A stretch of 64,000 nucleotides of DNA, taken from positions 2,108,001 to 2,172,000 of the forward strand of contig CADCSX010000006.1 in NCBI GenBank assembly GCA_902805475.1. Reading direction: 5' to 3'. The notes beneath the pieces were generated by a model. It saw nothing but the letters and a program-made list of their open reading frames with translations, ran no database searches and was not told where the DNA came from. Shown one piece after another: positions 11,088 through 22,090 of the stretch. This DNA comes from Entonaema liquescens. Lineage: Eukaryota; Ascomycota; Sordariomycetes; Xylariales; Xylariaceae. The translations under genes and the position numbers were made by a program. How positions within the stretch are numbered: position 1 is the stretch's first letter; each line of letters opens with the position of its first letter.

Positions 11088-13931
11088 CTATTTCGCTTCG
11101 TACTTCCCGCTTACCAACTTCCTCACTGTAGGCACGTCCACCCACTTGCCTTCTTCCACAGCAGCAGTGTCGTCTGCGAACGGATCGTCCTCGGTGAGCT
11201 CTATCTCTTTACTCTTGCCTTCTTCGAACTTCGACACTGATATAGCGCTTGCACTCTCAACAAATCCTGATGGTGGGCCGATTTCCCATCGTGCCTCAAT
11301 CGTTCCAGGCTTGGGCTCTACGCCTTGGTCGCCTATTATCCGACACACAATCTTCTGCCAGTCTGCATCAGGAGATAGAGTGACATCGCCGAGACGCCAG
11401 TATACAAGGTGTTTATCCTTAAGGTGCGTCCCGGACGGTTTGGTCTGAGCCCCTGATGCCTTACCCTCGTACGTAGCAAATAGTACCAGGTTATGCACCT
11501 GCACGCTAGAACCCCATCAGCAAATTTGAAAGCTGGGTTGAGCTTATACTGAAGCAATAATCCTAATTTGTCTCCCTGCGGCTTCCACACGGGGTGAACG
11601 AGAATCGGCACGTGCTCCGTGGAGGTGGTATCTGGATCTACGTGAAGCCTATAGGAGAAGCCAACAGAAGTTTTGTGAAGATGTGAGAGATCTAAGGTGA
11701 ATTGCTCCGGATGGTCAGGGGTGTCATTTGTGACAAAAATACGATTGGGACCAATAACTTCGAGCGTAGCGAAATTGTTGATTCGAATGGGTAAATGGGC
11801 TACCGATGATTAGATATGAAGGTCTTCGTTTTAATAGATGTAAAGACTTACAAGGCAAATTGAAAGAATCCAAGGTGTTGTATGAAAATGCGATCTCGCC
11901 ATTAACCTTCACACCCCGAACCTCGCCATTTTCGAATGTTGCTGAAACCGTCTCCATAACGGAAGAGTTAAGGCCTGGTTCATGCATGTCGGGATGCTTT
12001 GCGTGGATAGTGCTACTCAATGAGTTGCCGGAGCGGACGGACTGGGTGTCCGATGTGCCTGCAACACTTGCTTCGGAGGCAAGTGTAGCAACGCCGGCGG
12101 GCTTCGATGATATGGCGTGTATAGGAGGGAAAGGATGTTGGTTCTCCGTTGCAGAACCTTCAGAAACAGGAGCAGGAACGTAGATAGTATTGCGTACATC
12201 TCTTCGGCCTCGGATAGTACCTCCTTTCCGAGCTGGCATTCCCATTGCTGACAAGCTATTGGCGACGTTCGAAAGCGCTGCCTTCTTTTCTTCCGGATCC
12301 TCCTCGGCCACGGGCTCTTTCTGGATATTGAGTTTGAATAATTGCTCGGCTTCTTGCGCGGCTGCTTCCCTCTCTGCCTGGGAGATGGGGTCGTTAGCCG
12401 GAGCTGGTACGCTGAACCCCTCGGAGTCTTTTTCTGGTTCCTTCTGAGATGGCGGGGGTCCTGGCGGAGGAGGCACATCGGCGACATCGGGAGGAATTGA
12501 TGTGCCATTTACATGCGACGTTTGCGATGTTGCTGTTCCTGGCGGGGCGATATCGGTAGAGTTCTCACGTCCTAAACCATTAGTGCCATCATGGCTTGTC
12601 TTTTCTTTTGTCTCAGACGTTCGAGAAGGCGTCTCGGTTGTAAGAGGATCTTCCACAAGTGACCCTAGCCTATTCGTAGAATCGCCAAGGTTGCTAGATG
12701 ATGCTCTAGGAGATAGGCCATGAGCACTTTTGATGTTCCTTCCGAAAGGGCCTTTAGCAGGCGATAGAGGTCCAAATCCGCCGTGTATGCTCTGTCGTCT
12801 CCGACCAAGCATAGTGCCAATGCGACTGCGCAGCTTGTTTTCCGATTGCCCTTCCTTAAAGACGGAATGCTCGCTACGATCATCAGCAGCTGGGCCATGG
12901 ATGCTGGGAGGCGCCAATGAAGAATTTCCCCCGCTTAGACTAGATGATTGTCTTGCCGTAGTAGTTCGCTTCTCGATCTTTGGGCGGCCACCTGTTGTCT
13001 TAGCCACGAATTGCTGGATCTCGGTCGCGGTGCTGTAATCCAGTAGGCTGTTTAGTACGGTTTCGGCTTCGGATTGATGACTTTGGGCTTGCTCCCCTTC
13101 GTAAGTGCCATACTGGGTAAGACAATCGCGTAGTTGATTCATTCGACTTTCGTCCAAGGCCTGTAGAGACTCGAAAATAAACGGCGCCTGAGATTCCCAC
13201 TGTTGAGTAGCAGACTCGAGCTTCCCAGCTGCTAGTTCAACCTTCTGAGCGCTGGCTTTACCACCCTTCCTGCTAAGCTTATCGGACCGTTCCTGGGCAT
13301 CCTCAAGCTCCCTAGCCATGTTTTGAAGGTTTCCTTGGATGGTCTGAAGGTTGAGCATCTCCTTCCTCTGGTGGAAACTCCGTAAGGGTATCTCGACATC
13401 CTTCTCGACCTTGGTGGCGAAGATGTGATGCGACATAGCAAGGGCATCGGCGGACTGAATAATCTTGTCCCATTGTGGTTGGAAAGTGCTTGATAATGAA
13501 GTCGTCAATATCTGAGAAACGGAAAGGGGTCGCGATAAATATATTATGACATTAAATAACATACCCAAGTTCAGATTGCGCATTAGGGACCCGAAACTGG
13601 GTTAACCTTTTTAAACCTTGGACATATTGCTCCTCTACTTTCCGACGCTCCTGTGTCGCGGATTAGCTATCTGACGATGGTTAGGTGGGTGGCGTGTATT
13701 GCGTATAATACCTGTAACCAATCGGCGATCTCGGTGTTGACTTTGGAAATGCGCTTGACTCGGTCGTTAAGGGTATGAACTGCTTGGTTGGGATGGAGGT
13801 GTGCCTATAGAATTTGGGTTGAATAGTTAATCGCTACTGTGCGCATAATAGTATCACGGCGTCGAAGAGGTAAGTTGAAGATATAAGCTTACCAGCATAG
13901 CTGGATACTCAGCCCTCGAGAGATCTTCCAT
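11088..13931 (-). CDS. SYP1: Syp1/FCHo-type muniscin (F-BAR plus mu-homology domain, about 863 aa)
   Basis: Exons in transcript order: 13931-13893, 13804-13712, 13650-13565, 13511-11852 and 11799-11088. Muniscins are early endocytic adaptors that bend membrane and recruit cargo and Ede1/Eps15; yeast Syp1 also affects septins. Seen: start MEDLSRAEYPAML, then the F-BAR domain (LNDRVKRISKVNTEIADW, ERRKVEEQYVQG, QPQWDKIIQSADALAMSHH), a Pro/Ser-rich linker, and a C-terminal mu-homology domain containing ILVHPVWKPQGDKLGLLL and VYWRLGDVTL. Two breaks occur. The exon-3 donor (GGG at 13564-13566) and exon-4 acceptor are out of phase by one base, and the frame shifts again in the G4 run at 11512-11515. 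Adding one G at each gives a total divisible by three (864 codons), so I treat it as one intact gene with two missing bases. Confidence 0.86.
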
Positions 13932-14804
13932 CGCGATTAAGGACAAGCGCAATTATATAGAGGTATTACGAGCAAAGACGTAAGAGGGGGGCGATAGAGA
14001 GACATATAAATACGGGATGAAAGAGAGAAGCGAAAGGAAATAGGTTACTAGAACATTGAGGGAAGAAGATGTTAAACCAAAACGCAATTGGCAAATGGGT
14101 AATGGGTAATGGGTAATGACGACGAAGAGACAAGATGAGGCGAGGTTGGTGCTGGTGATGATATTAGTATTTAGTATTAACGGTCGGGTTAGGTAAGGTT
14201 AAAAAAAAAAAGGTGGATAGGTGGATAGCTTGAAGGGGCGTGTGCTCTTCTTTTTTTCTGTGAACATTTCCAAAAAAGAATATGAAATGCCATGGGTTGC
14301 TACGGGGTGGTGTTATGGATGTTATGGGATGCTATAGGTGCTATGGGTGCTATGGAGGCTATGAATGCTGTTACCAGGGCTGCTAAGGCTTGCTACTGGT
14401 ACGCCTGACCCTTCTACCTATGTAGGCCTACTAGCCTTCCATCTAAGTGGAGTTGCTGTATCCGGAGTGGAGTATGGGTTCTTCCTTTAGCTCCTGCTAT
14501 TTCTGCTATTTCTGCTATTTCTCACATACCCCAAGAATCTCGTTAAGACATTAAATCGGCATATAGTTTAGTATCCAACTTTATGCAAGTAAAGAGGAAT
14601 TGTTTACTTACAAGTCTTTACGCTTGGTCTCCTGTGTAATTCAATCTATGAAACATCTAATACCATCACCATATTCCAAAGCCACATACACAAATCCTCA
14701 TTTACTATTTCTAGAAGTATATCATTCTATACAGCTTCTCATAGTGTTTTGTATGAAACATCCAGCCTATCCTCCGGACTTGGGAAGTTCTAGGGTCCGC
14801 CATT
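13932..14804. other. Divergent promoter region with short simple repeats
   Basis: About 870 bases between divergent starts. It holds a tandem ATGGGTA run near 14093-14117, a degenerate GCTATGGGT-type array around 14290-14400 and a short CTGCTATTT triplet near 14497-14521. No coding sequence recognised. Confidence 0.65.
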
Positions 14805-15195
14805 ATGACCTCCAATTCCGACTGGAGAGCCTCACTCAGCTCATCCGACCGCTATGATAACATCCAGGCCATGTAAGTCCATCCAAAATTTATCTCTTCT
14901 CACTCTGCTGAATACGTATTAATTTAACGATCCTTTTTTAGAAAAGAGGCACTTGACAAGTTGAGTGATACGGACCCTTCTCAGAATAGTGCATTTACTC
15001 TCGAGAACGAAGCTTATAAGACCTCAACGTCGCGTGTAAGTAACCCCGTATCCACTCACGTATTTGTGACTTATAATTCGTCATCTTTAATCTTCTCAAA
15101 ATCTCACTCCATTGTAGGCTGAGTATGACGAAGCATGCCGGAGTTTACTACAGCAAAAGCACCGGTTTCACCCGAGGCGCAGGCCGCTCCAATAG
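14805..15195 (+). CDS. Short spliced ORF overlapping the kinase start (79 aa), probably the kinase N-terminus
   Basis: Exons 14805-14872, 14942-15035 and 15118-15195 join through good GTAAGT donors to a 79-residue frame: MTSNSDWRASLSSSDRYDN, IKEALDKLSD, AFTLENEAYKTSTSRAEYDEA. The DWRxSL..R..xIxxIxEAL pattern resembles the small helical KIX-like module found at fungal Mediator and kinase N-termini. The frame stops at 15195, 61 bases inside the kinase ORF that begins at 15135 in another frame. Adding one base in the A4 run at 15155-15158 fuses the two into a 384-residue protein. That matches the one-base deletions seen in neighbouring genes. The alternative is a genuine upstream overlapping ORF. 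Confidence 0.55.
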
Positions 15196-16160
15196 AACAA
15201 ATCGTCCCGGAATCTCCTGGCATTACTATAGGACACTATCACAACTGTCATTATGTTGCTAGTGGAGTCACTGCCGAAGTCTATAGATCAAGTACGGTGG
15301 CTCTTAAAGTGATTGTTGATGCCTCTATTGGCGAACCTCACAATCCTTATAGAGAAGCTAAGATCCTAAATTTGCTCAGAAAACCGTGTATTCCTTTGCT
15401 AGAGACTTTCCGGGACCAAGAACAGCGCTTCACTTTAGCCTTTCCGTTCATGCCCTTAGATCTAGCGACACTTATCGATCAGGGTCGTATGCCAAGAAGC
15501 CGGATACAGAAACATTTCATAGACCTTTTTAATGCATTAGACTATATCCACGGGAAAGGCATCATACACAGGGACATCAAGCCTTCGGTACTTTTACTTG
15601 AGTCGGCCGATGGCCCCGCCTACCTTTCCGATTTTGGTTCAGCATGGCACCCTGAGTTCTCGGTCTATACGGAGCCTGCTCACGACAAAATTTTAGACGT
15701 TGGTACGGGTCCATATCGTGCACCCGAGGCACTCTTCGGCGATAAGTCGTATGGTCCCGCGCTCGATATGTGGGCAGCCGGAGCTATGCTTGCTGAATGC
15801 TGCCGGGAGACACCTCACGAGCTTTTTGAATCGCGAGCCGCTCATGAAGATGGGAACCAGCTTGGCCTAATATTAAGTATCTTCAAGACAATCGGAAGTC
15901 CCACCCGGGAATCATGGCCGGAAGCAGTAAACTTCAAGACACCCCCGTTCGACATGTATCGAGTGTTCGAAGGCCATTCTTGGGATGTTCTTTTACCGGA
16001 TGTTGATAAGGATTTTCGGGAACTCATCGCCGCGTTAGTAGTTTACAACAATCGTAAAAGAGCTACTGCATCTCAAGTAAGTCCTATTTATAATATTTAT
16101 CTTTCACTCAAGACTAATACCATTAAGGCGTTGAAATTTAGATGTATGTTACAGGAGTAG
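15135..16160 (+). CDS. CMGC-type protein kinase, Csk1-like, with altered catalytic loop
   Basis: ORF from 15135 with one likely intron at 16077-16127 (51 nt, also open in frame) gives 324 residues spliced. Kinase features: weak glycine loop (VASGVTAEVYRSS), VALKVIV with the ATP-binding Lys, HRDIKP in the catalytic loop, DFG, GTGPYRAPEAL in the activation segment, DMWAAGAML, and the terminal Arg (KRATASQ). The arrangement and the PYR(A)PE motif suggest the fission-yeast Csk1 group of CDK-activating kinases. Odd: the catalytic-loop Asn of HRDxKxxN is Val (codon 15588-15590), which removes one Mg ligand. The true start probably lies upstream in the 79-aa ORF (see that entry). Family placement is by inspection only. 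Confidence 0.75.
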   Translation: MPEFTTAKAPVSPEAQAAPIEQIVPESPGITIGHYHNCHYVASGVTAEVYRSSTVALKVIVDASIGEPHNPYREAKILNLLRKPCIPLLETFRDQEQRFTLAFPFMPLDLATLIDQGRMPRSRIQKHFIDLFNALDYIHGKGIIHRDIKPSVLLLESADGPAYLSDFGSAWHPEFSVYTEPAHDKILDVGTGPYRAPEALFGDKSYGPALDMWAAGAMLAECCRETPHELFESRAAHEDGNQLGLILSIFKTIGSPTRESWPEAVNFKTPPFDMYRVFEGHSWDVLLPDVDKDFRELIAALVVYNNRKRATASQVSPIYNIYLSLKTNTIKALKFRCMLQE

Positions 16161-16471
16161 ATTGTCATCCCGTAACCTATAACTCTATAATATAAACCAT
16201 GATGAGTACCCGGCAAGCTTGCGCAATTGAATATACAGGTATATACAGGGACATCTGGCTACAGCGTCTAGACCAGCTTTAAATGGAGTCAGTCCTGTCC
16301 TCGGGTATACTCGGCGCGATGCCCCTTAACTTGGATTACTCCTGCAACACTTTATGTGCCGATCTCGAATTGCAGATAGGTAGCGCACCTAGTTGTCTTA
16401 AACGCCGGACACTTCAAACGAATCGTCTCTGCTGTGACCCATGTACATATTTGGAAGGCTCTAGTGGTGCT
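16161..16471. other. Short intergenic stretch between convergent genes
   Basis: About 310 bases separating the kinase and sulfotransferase-like stops. No feature seen. Confidence 0.6.
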
Positions 16472-17575
16472 TTAAAGAGGCAGCTTTCCTTTCCTCAAGT
16501 ACCAAAGACCCGCAGCGACAATGGGTGCTATGATGGACGTGGTACCGAACATACCCTTAATGAACGCCGTCTTCACCTTCGGGGCAGCCACCTCGCCAAA
16601 CTCTTCTGGTGTATTGAGCGATGGCCACTTCTCATCAGGTACCGGGACGCCTAGGTATGGGCAAATCTCGTCCCATCCAAACCCATCCTCGAGCTTGCAC
16701 ACCTTGAGCTGCTCAGGTGGGACAAGACGCTTTACTTCTGCAATACTGTATAGGCGTTAGAATATTCGCTTCACAAGGGTAAGTTCGTTAGGACATACTA
16801 GTTCCTGTAATTTTCAATAAGATACTTATGTCCTTCCGACGTCAGGCCGTATCCATTGGTGTAGTAATTTACCAACATCCGACTCATAGAAGACATGCCA
16901 TAAGTGAACCCGTCGAAGTACTTGAATATAGACATCGGAACAGAGTTTATTTTTGTGTGCATCATGCCAATGGTGTTTTCGAATGACTTCGCCCATTTGT
17001 CCGGATTTCGTTCTGTTAGGAGAAATTTGGCATCAGGGTAGGCTTCCAGTACCGAGCGTATCATGAAGAAAGGCATCTCTATAATTATCTGCGATCCGGC
17101 ATTTGTGAGTTCGATCGAAGATGTAGAAATGTTGAGGACTACATACGTCATAGTCGGCGAACCATTTATCGAATTCTGCGCGGCCATCTTGAAGTCCTAT
17201 TAGCTTTCTGTACTTATACCTTTTTACTTGCTTGGCTGGTTCGGAGCGTTACAAGCTACTTCGCTGAGTCTTATGGAAGATTCACTTACATGGCTTGCCC
17301 TCGTGGAACATCTCGGCCCTGAGTCCATCGTTCAAGATTTGTAGTGCATCCGGCCCGCTCTTAATGATTTCAGCCATATGATATGGCTTATAACCCAGGC
17401 GCTTCAAAGCCAGATAGAGGCCATGAGTACCGGTTCTAAATCTAGTCAGAAGCTATTTCCTCGAATCTTCAAGACCAAAGGTCTTAGACCTTGCTCACCT
17501 AGGTGCGCTTAGCACTATCAGCTTCTTAGGCTCGACATGGGTTGGGGTTGGAATTAGATCGATCTGACGAGGCAT
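16472..17575 (-). CDS. Sulfotransferase family protein (P-loop, Sulfotransfer_4 type)
   Basis: Five exons, in transcript order 17575-17499, 17435-17290, 17187-17147, 17088-16799 and 16745-16472, splice in frame. The N-terminus carries the P-loop-like LIVLSAPRTGTHGLYLALKRLGY that binds PAPS in sulfotransferases, followed by YGRAEFDKWFADYD, then AKFLLTERNPDKWAKSF (the 3'-phosphate-binding strand and helix), then VPPEQLKVCKLEDGFGW and a C-terminal hydrophobic helix (TTSIIAPIVAAGLWYL) before a basic tail. These fungal proteins are often mis-annotated as NAD-dependent epimerases. Inferred: a membrane-anchored sulfotransferase-like enzyme of unknown substrate. No frame defects. The third exon is only 41 nt. 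Confidence 0.85.
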
Positions 17576-19491
17576 GACTGCTAAATTCAGCTCTCGAATG
17601 AATAACTATTGGTTTTGAAATGGCGTGCTATTGCGTGCTAATCTACAGTCACAGTCAGAGGTGCTTACGACTATATAAGGAGCCCATCGCACCTCTCCCT
17701 ACTCCACGGCTACCGGTTCTCGGTCCTTCATATTCATATTCTTTCTCTCTTTAGGAGTAGCTCTATGGGACCATTGTCATAGAATACCTATATCTCATAT
17801 GCTGACTCGACTCGCTCTTAAGTCTTCACCGATGTCCGATCTCCAGTTAGCTGCCACGAAGCGAATACGGCATAGTATATGTTTCTATGTATAAGTGTTA
17901 GTTTCGGCCCTACGCGCTGGCCTATCGATACAGCGGGCTAAGGCTCTACGACCAAACCCGCAAGGGTTCGATATGGGGGCATTTGTGGGCAAGGTGGGCA
18001 TCCTCAAGCTGGGTACCATCAAAAGCCCGACCTCGCAAGTTCTCTAGGCCAGACTAGGCCTCAGGTTCCAAGATCCAAGGGTTTTTATGATGGGAATGAA
18101 ACCCTACAGATCGGGATCGGCGATTGATTTGCGCGCCTCATCTCACTGAGGAAGCACTTTGTGCTCTTTCATCGATAGACGGATGCTTTCACGACGTCTT
18201 GTGCGTTTAGGACGACTTTTAAGCTTCGAAGCTTGTCTTATCGTTCTTATGATACCCATGATACTCACGAGAGACCCGATGAGAGAAGATAGCTTCTGAT
18301 TTCTAAATATGGGTCTTTGACAGCATGTCAAGATGACCGAAGAGACTACCGATGGCTGACGCTGCCCACACATCAGAAACAGGACGCTAGTCTAGTTCCT
18401 AGATACTACTTCGGCTTCGAATCGCGTTCCCGTGTTCTGTGGGTATTGGACAGCGGTCAGGGCCTTTTAGCAATCGATTAGAAATGCTGCCTCGAAAATA
18501 ACATGGATCTGGACGTCGACTCAAGGATGGGACCCCCCGGATGCCGCCCGATAGCCGACAGCCGTCGTTAACTTCAACGCTTCTTGCTCGGACTGCCGGA
18601 ATACTCGAATTCCCGGCGATATATGTATAAGATAGTCGCGCGTTCGTTTCCTTTCCGTTGCCGGACGGGGCTATCATATATCTTCGCATCTACCGCTGAG
18701 AAGTAATCGATCATACCATCCTTAATGTGACCGGCATCGAGATCTCGCACTTTGTGGCACGGCAATTGAGGAAGAAATGAATATTCTGTTCGTCGTGATT
18801 CAAGCGATTACTATGATGAAACGACGATAAAAGTCCCGGACTATATACGATACATATAAAATCACATTCTAGAATCTAGAAGCTCAGATACCGTCATTGC
18901 TTGGCATAGATGGACATGAGTCCGCGCAAACGTCCTTACAATTTTGACAGTTATTACTTACTATAATGTACTAGGAAACGTCCCCAGATCTACTTCTGAA
19001 AGAGACATGCGAGCGTAGATGTATTAAGATGAGAAAGGGGTATTATCAGGAGAGAAGCTCTCCTTAGCCCTTCGATCTGTGGGTTAAGATAACATTCTCC
19101 TTTGATCCCAGTCATACCTAAACAAACCACACGTGAAATCAGACGGCCGAGTGGTAATAGCTTAAACAGAGCTAGCTTGACGCGGACGTGTTTGGACTTT
19201 TGAGAATACAGCTCTACTGAGTAGGTTGTGTATAAGCCTTTTGCACTCGTTCGACATGCGCCCTATTAACCTTGGCTCTATAAAAATGCATCGATTAGTA
19301 GCTCAGCTTAGCTGTAACATCTATGGACCCTATTCGAACTTGGCAAGCTAATACATAAGAGTTATGTTAGATATCAGGTACCTAAGTAGGTAATCAAGGG
19401 TCTACTCTGTATAATGAATACTAGTACATCCCTCACAACTACTCACCGCACTCTTCCCATATAATTATAAAAAAGTACTATTCGAAAAACG
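17576..19491. other. Gene-free interval
   Basis: About 1.9 kb with no convincing gene. Two short minus-strand ORFs (18143-18373 and 18399-18689) have no recognisable family or splice partners. The right end holds the 3' flank of the second SDR. Confidence 0.55.
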
Positions 19492-20605
19492 CTACCATGA
19501 AGTGTGCCCGCCGTCTATCACGAGATTGGCTCCAGTCATGAAGCTACTCGCATTACTCAAGAGGAACAATGCCGCACCCTTAAACTCCGTCGTCTCCGCT
19601 AGCCTGCCCATCATATTTTCGCCCTCCCACTTCTCTTTTAGAGAAGGCACCTCCTCGAAATTCTTCAACACCATCGGCGTCATGATATGTCCCGGGCTCA
19701 AGCAGTTAACACGGATGCCTCCTGTGCCATCAGACTTGATTGGGCTCCATTCCATTGATAAATTGCGCGCTAATTGGATCAGCGCGGCCTTGGATGAGTT
19801 GTAAACCGATGAGAGGAGTCCTTTGTTGGCCACGCTGCCACTCATGCTCGCTACGAGGCATATGCTTCCCCGGCACTTGTACTTCATCATCTGGCGAGCG
19901 GCAGCTGTCGCAGTCATCAACACGCCGGTAAAGTTCACAGCTAACATCTTGGCGGAGTCGGCTGGTTCGTACTCTACGGCTGGCGTGAGCTGTTGGATAC
20001 CAGCAGCAGCAATAACACCGTCCAGACGTCCGTTATCATCTGCGATATCCGTTATCGTCTTGTCCAGGTGCTTTGTGTCTAGGACATCTTGCTGTCGGTA
20101 ATGAAGAGAGCCTCCCCATTCGGGAACTACTCGCTTTCTAGCCTCCGCCCAGTGCTCGTCGGGTCTTTCCTCGCGATCGAGACAGTAGACTATATATCTG
20201 TTAGCAGAAGAAATAGGCAGTAGACAGCGACACATGCTCAGATCATGTAGCTACAGGGCAGATGTCACCTTTTCCTCCGGCTTCAACGAGGCTCTCGGCA
20301 AGAGCTAGACCCAAGCCCCTTGCAGCTCCTGTTACGACAAAGACTTTGCCCTTGAGGTCGAAGTCGGCAAGCCGCTTCTGTCCAACATTCACGTCGGAAT
20401 TAGGGGCTAGTTCGGTCGCTGGGTTTTCTCGAGGATCTGGGTTGGTTGGTTTCGTCCGCGGGATGGGTGAAGATTGGAATGACCTAGGCTGTACTGGAAC
20501 GGGACTACCAAACGGAGTCGCCCGCAAGGCTTGATACACGGAAGGATGCAATATACCTGGGCGAGTACGGACCAAGATCCGCGCCAATCTCGGGCAGAGA
20601 GACAT
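19492..20605 (-). CDS. Short-chain dehydrogenase/reductase with probable mitochondrial presequence (344 aa)
   Basis: Exons 20605-20269 and 20189-19492 join across a 79-nt intron (donor GTGACA, acceptor ATATAG) in phase 1. Seen: TGAARGLG cofactor motif near residue 92, AAAGIQ in place of NNAG, catalytic Ser in VASMSGS, YNSSK with Tyr and Lys, and GANLVIDGGHTSW at the C-terminus. The first ~60 residues are Arg/Ser/Pro-rich without acidic residues, consistent with import into mitochondria. The closest general type is D-arabinitol/sorbose-like or 3-oxoacyl reductase SDRs, which I cannot separate by eye. The alternative acceptor 8 nt upstream would leave a stop, which decides the splice. No defects. 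Confidence 0.85.
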
Positions 20606-21605
20606 TATGGTGGATTATTATCGCGACTCATTTACAAAAGCTAGTATTTCACTGAGCATGTTGCACCGGGAAACACCTCATATGTTCAGATGCAAGGTTA
20701 AAATGGAGAAGCAACGAGACCTCCTTTTTTTCAGCGAAATGCGCATTGAATTGAAGCTACAAACGCGCCGAGCTTCTGATGTATGTATTCCGTCATGTTG
20801 AATTGCAGCAAGCGACAATCCTACCTGCTTTGCTATATAAAACAATAATATCAAATCGTGTATTAATATACAAGACAAATCAGCTCACTTTACTCTTGCT
20901 CGTGTTGCGTCAAACCCCATCTCATGGTGTTGTAGTATGTCGTGTACCTTGCCGACGGTGAAGTTTGCAAATGAGACGACACCAGCGACGTCAGAAAGGT
21001 GGAGACAACGCGCGTGTTGGTTTAAAAATGACGTAGGCCCTCCAAAAAGTACCTAGGGTTCCGTACCATTATCTGATCCGTGTCGGCCAAACGAGGTTGT
21101 TACCTATTCCGGTTGTCTGGGAGATTTTGTAAATAGACGCAGTGATGATATCGTCAGAATAATAATATTTAATACCTTACGTTAGATGTTTTCGACATTT
21201 TTGGTTTTTTTCTTCCATGTTGCCCCTAATAGGATGGATGTATTCACTTATTAGATCGCTGACAAGATAACGAAGCTTGGTGTTTTAAAGGTGGTGTTAC
21301 AGTGTTACAGTCAGTCTTACCCCTATATTTCAAACCCCTATTCCAATTGAGGAGTACCTTGTACATCCTTAGAATCAAGTAAAACAATACCATAGTAGAG
21401 CCAACAACACTTTTATTGCGACGATACCTAAGAAAGATTATGTGCACCTAGTTATTTATATATTCGAATAAGAAGCACCTGTTAATCAATTAAGATGTAG
21501 TACCATGAAAAAAAACATCATTGCGTTAGCCAGTGCGTCAAACATACCCCTGAGCAAGATGTATGTTGAAGGACCAAAAAAAAAAAAAAAAAAAAAGAAT
21601 TCATG
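20606..21605. other. Intergenic region
   Basis: About 1 kb upstream of the second SDR. No gene seen. It ends in a 21-A run (21576-21596), listed separately. Confidence 0.55.
21576..21596 (-). terminator. T21 tract (minus strand), possible Pol III terminator
   Basis: A run of 21 A on the plus strand, which reads as T21 on the minus strand starting about 9 bases past the tRNA-like element. A long T run directly downstream of A- and B-box-like sequences is what terminates RNA polymerase III. It may also be a plain poly-A tract. Confidence 0.4.
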
Positions 21606-21759
21606 TGGCCATCTGAGGAATCGAACCCCAGGGCCTAGCGATACTTCATAAGGATATTGTATAGGTATACAGTAGTAGAGAGTAGGTTTTAGGTTTTAGG
21701 TCTTAGGTGTGGCGGAGAAAGCAGATATGAATAATTCGCTAGGCCGTACCAACACGGCC
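21606..21759 (-). ncRNA. tRNA-like element, possibly an intron-bearing or degenerate tRNA
   Basis: On the minus strand the 3' part has a perfect B-box (GGTTCGATTCC), a 5-bp T-stem with 7-nt loop, and a 7-nt acceptor strand whose partner GGCCGTG (21753-21759) pairs at six of seven positions. Between them a 10-bp inverted repeat (21632-21641 with 21736-21745) could form an extended anticodon-side stem around a ~94-nt insert. An A-box-like TGGCCGTGTTGG lies at the 5' end but overlaps the acceptor, so a normal D-arm cannot form at the same time. No anticodon can be named. Either a degenerate tRNA, a tRNA-derived SINE fragment, or an unusual Pol III transcript. Confidence 0.35.
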
Positions 21760-22090
21760 ATTGGGCATTTGTTAAATACCCCCTATGCTACTTTGACTTA
21801 TAAGGACTCTTTTTGCCGTGGGAGAGTGTCTGTGGCTTGGTAGAGGCTTCTCGCCGCCATGGCGTCGAACTCTATTGAAGAATGCCTACGTGTCCTCTTT
21901 GTCCTAGCGGTGGAGTGTCCATAGATTCAACGAAAATGTCATCCCCTTTTCAACTAACTCTATGTGCATCGTGGGAGTTATTTAAATTTCATGAGCCCTG
22001 GAACCCCTGGAATCCCATATTGTTCTCAAAGTCAAAATCCAAGTTCCTGTCTCGGAGCTTGCTACGAAACATGAGCAGTGTGCATTTATC

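Noticed and set aside
13565..13583. ATG at 13583 as the start of the muniscin
   Set aside because: That frame reads into the intron; the F-BAR start is three exons upstream at 13931.
17930..17985. GGGTTCGAT resembling a tRNA T-loop
   Set aside because: The flanking bases do not form a T-stem and no acceptor pairing exists.
18143..18689. Short minus-strand ORFs between the sulfotransferase-like gene and the second SDR
   Set aside because: No conserved motifs, no plausible splice partners, and overlapping alternative frames.
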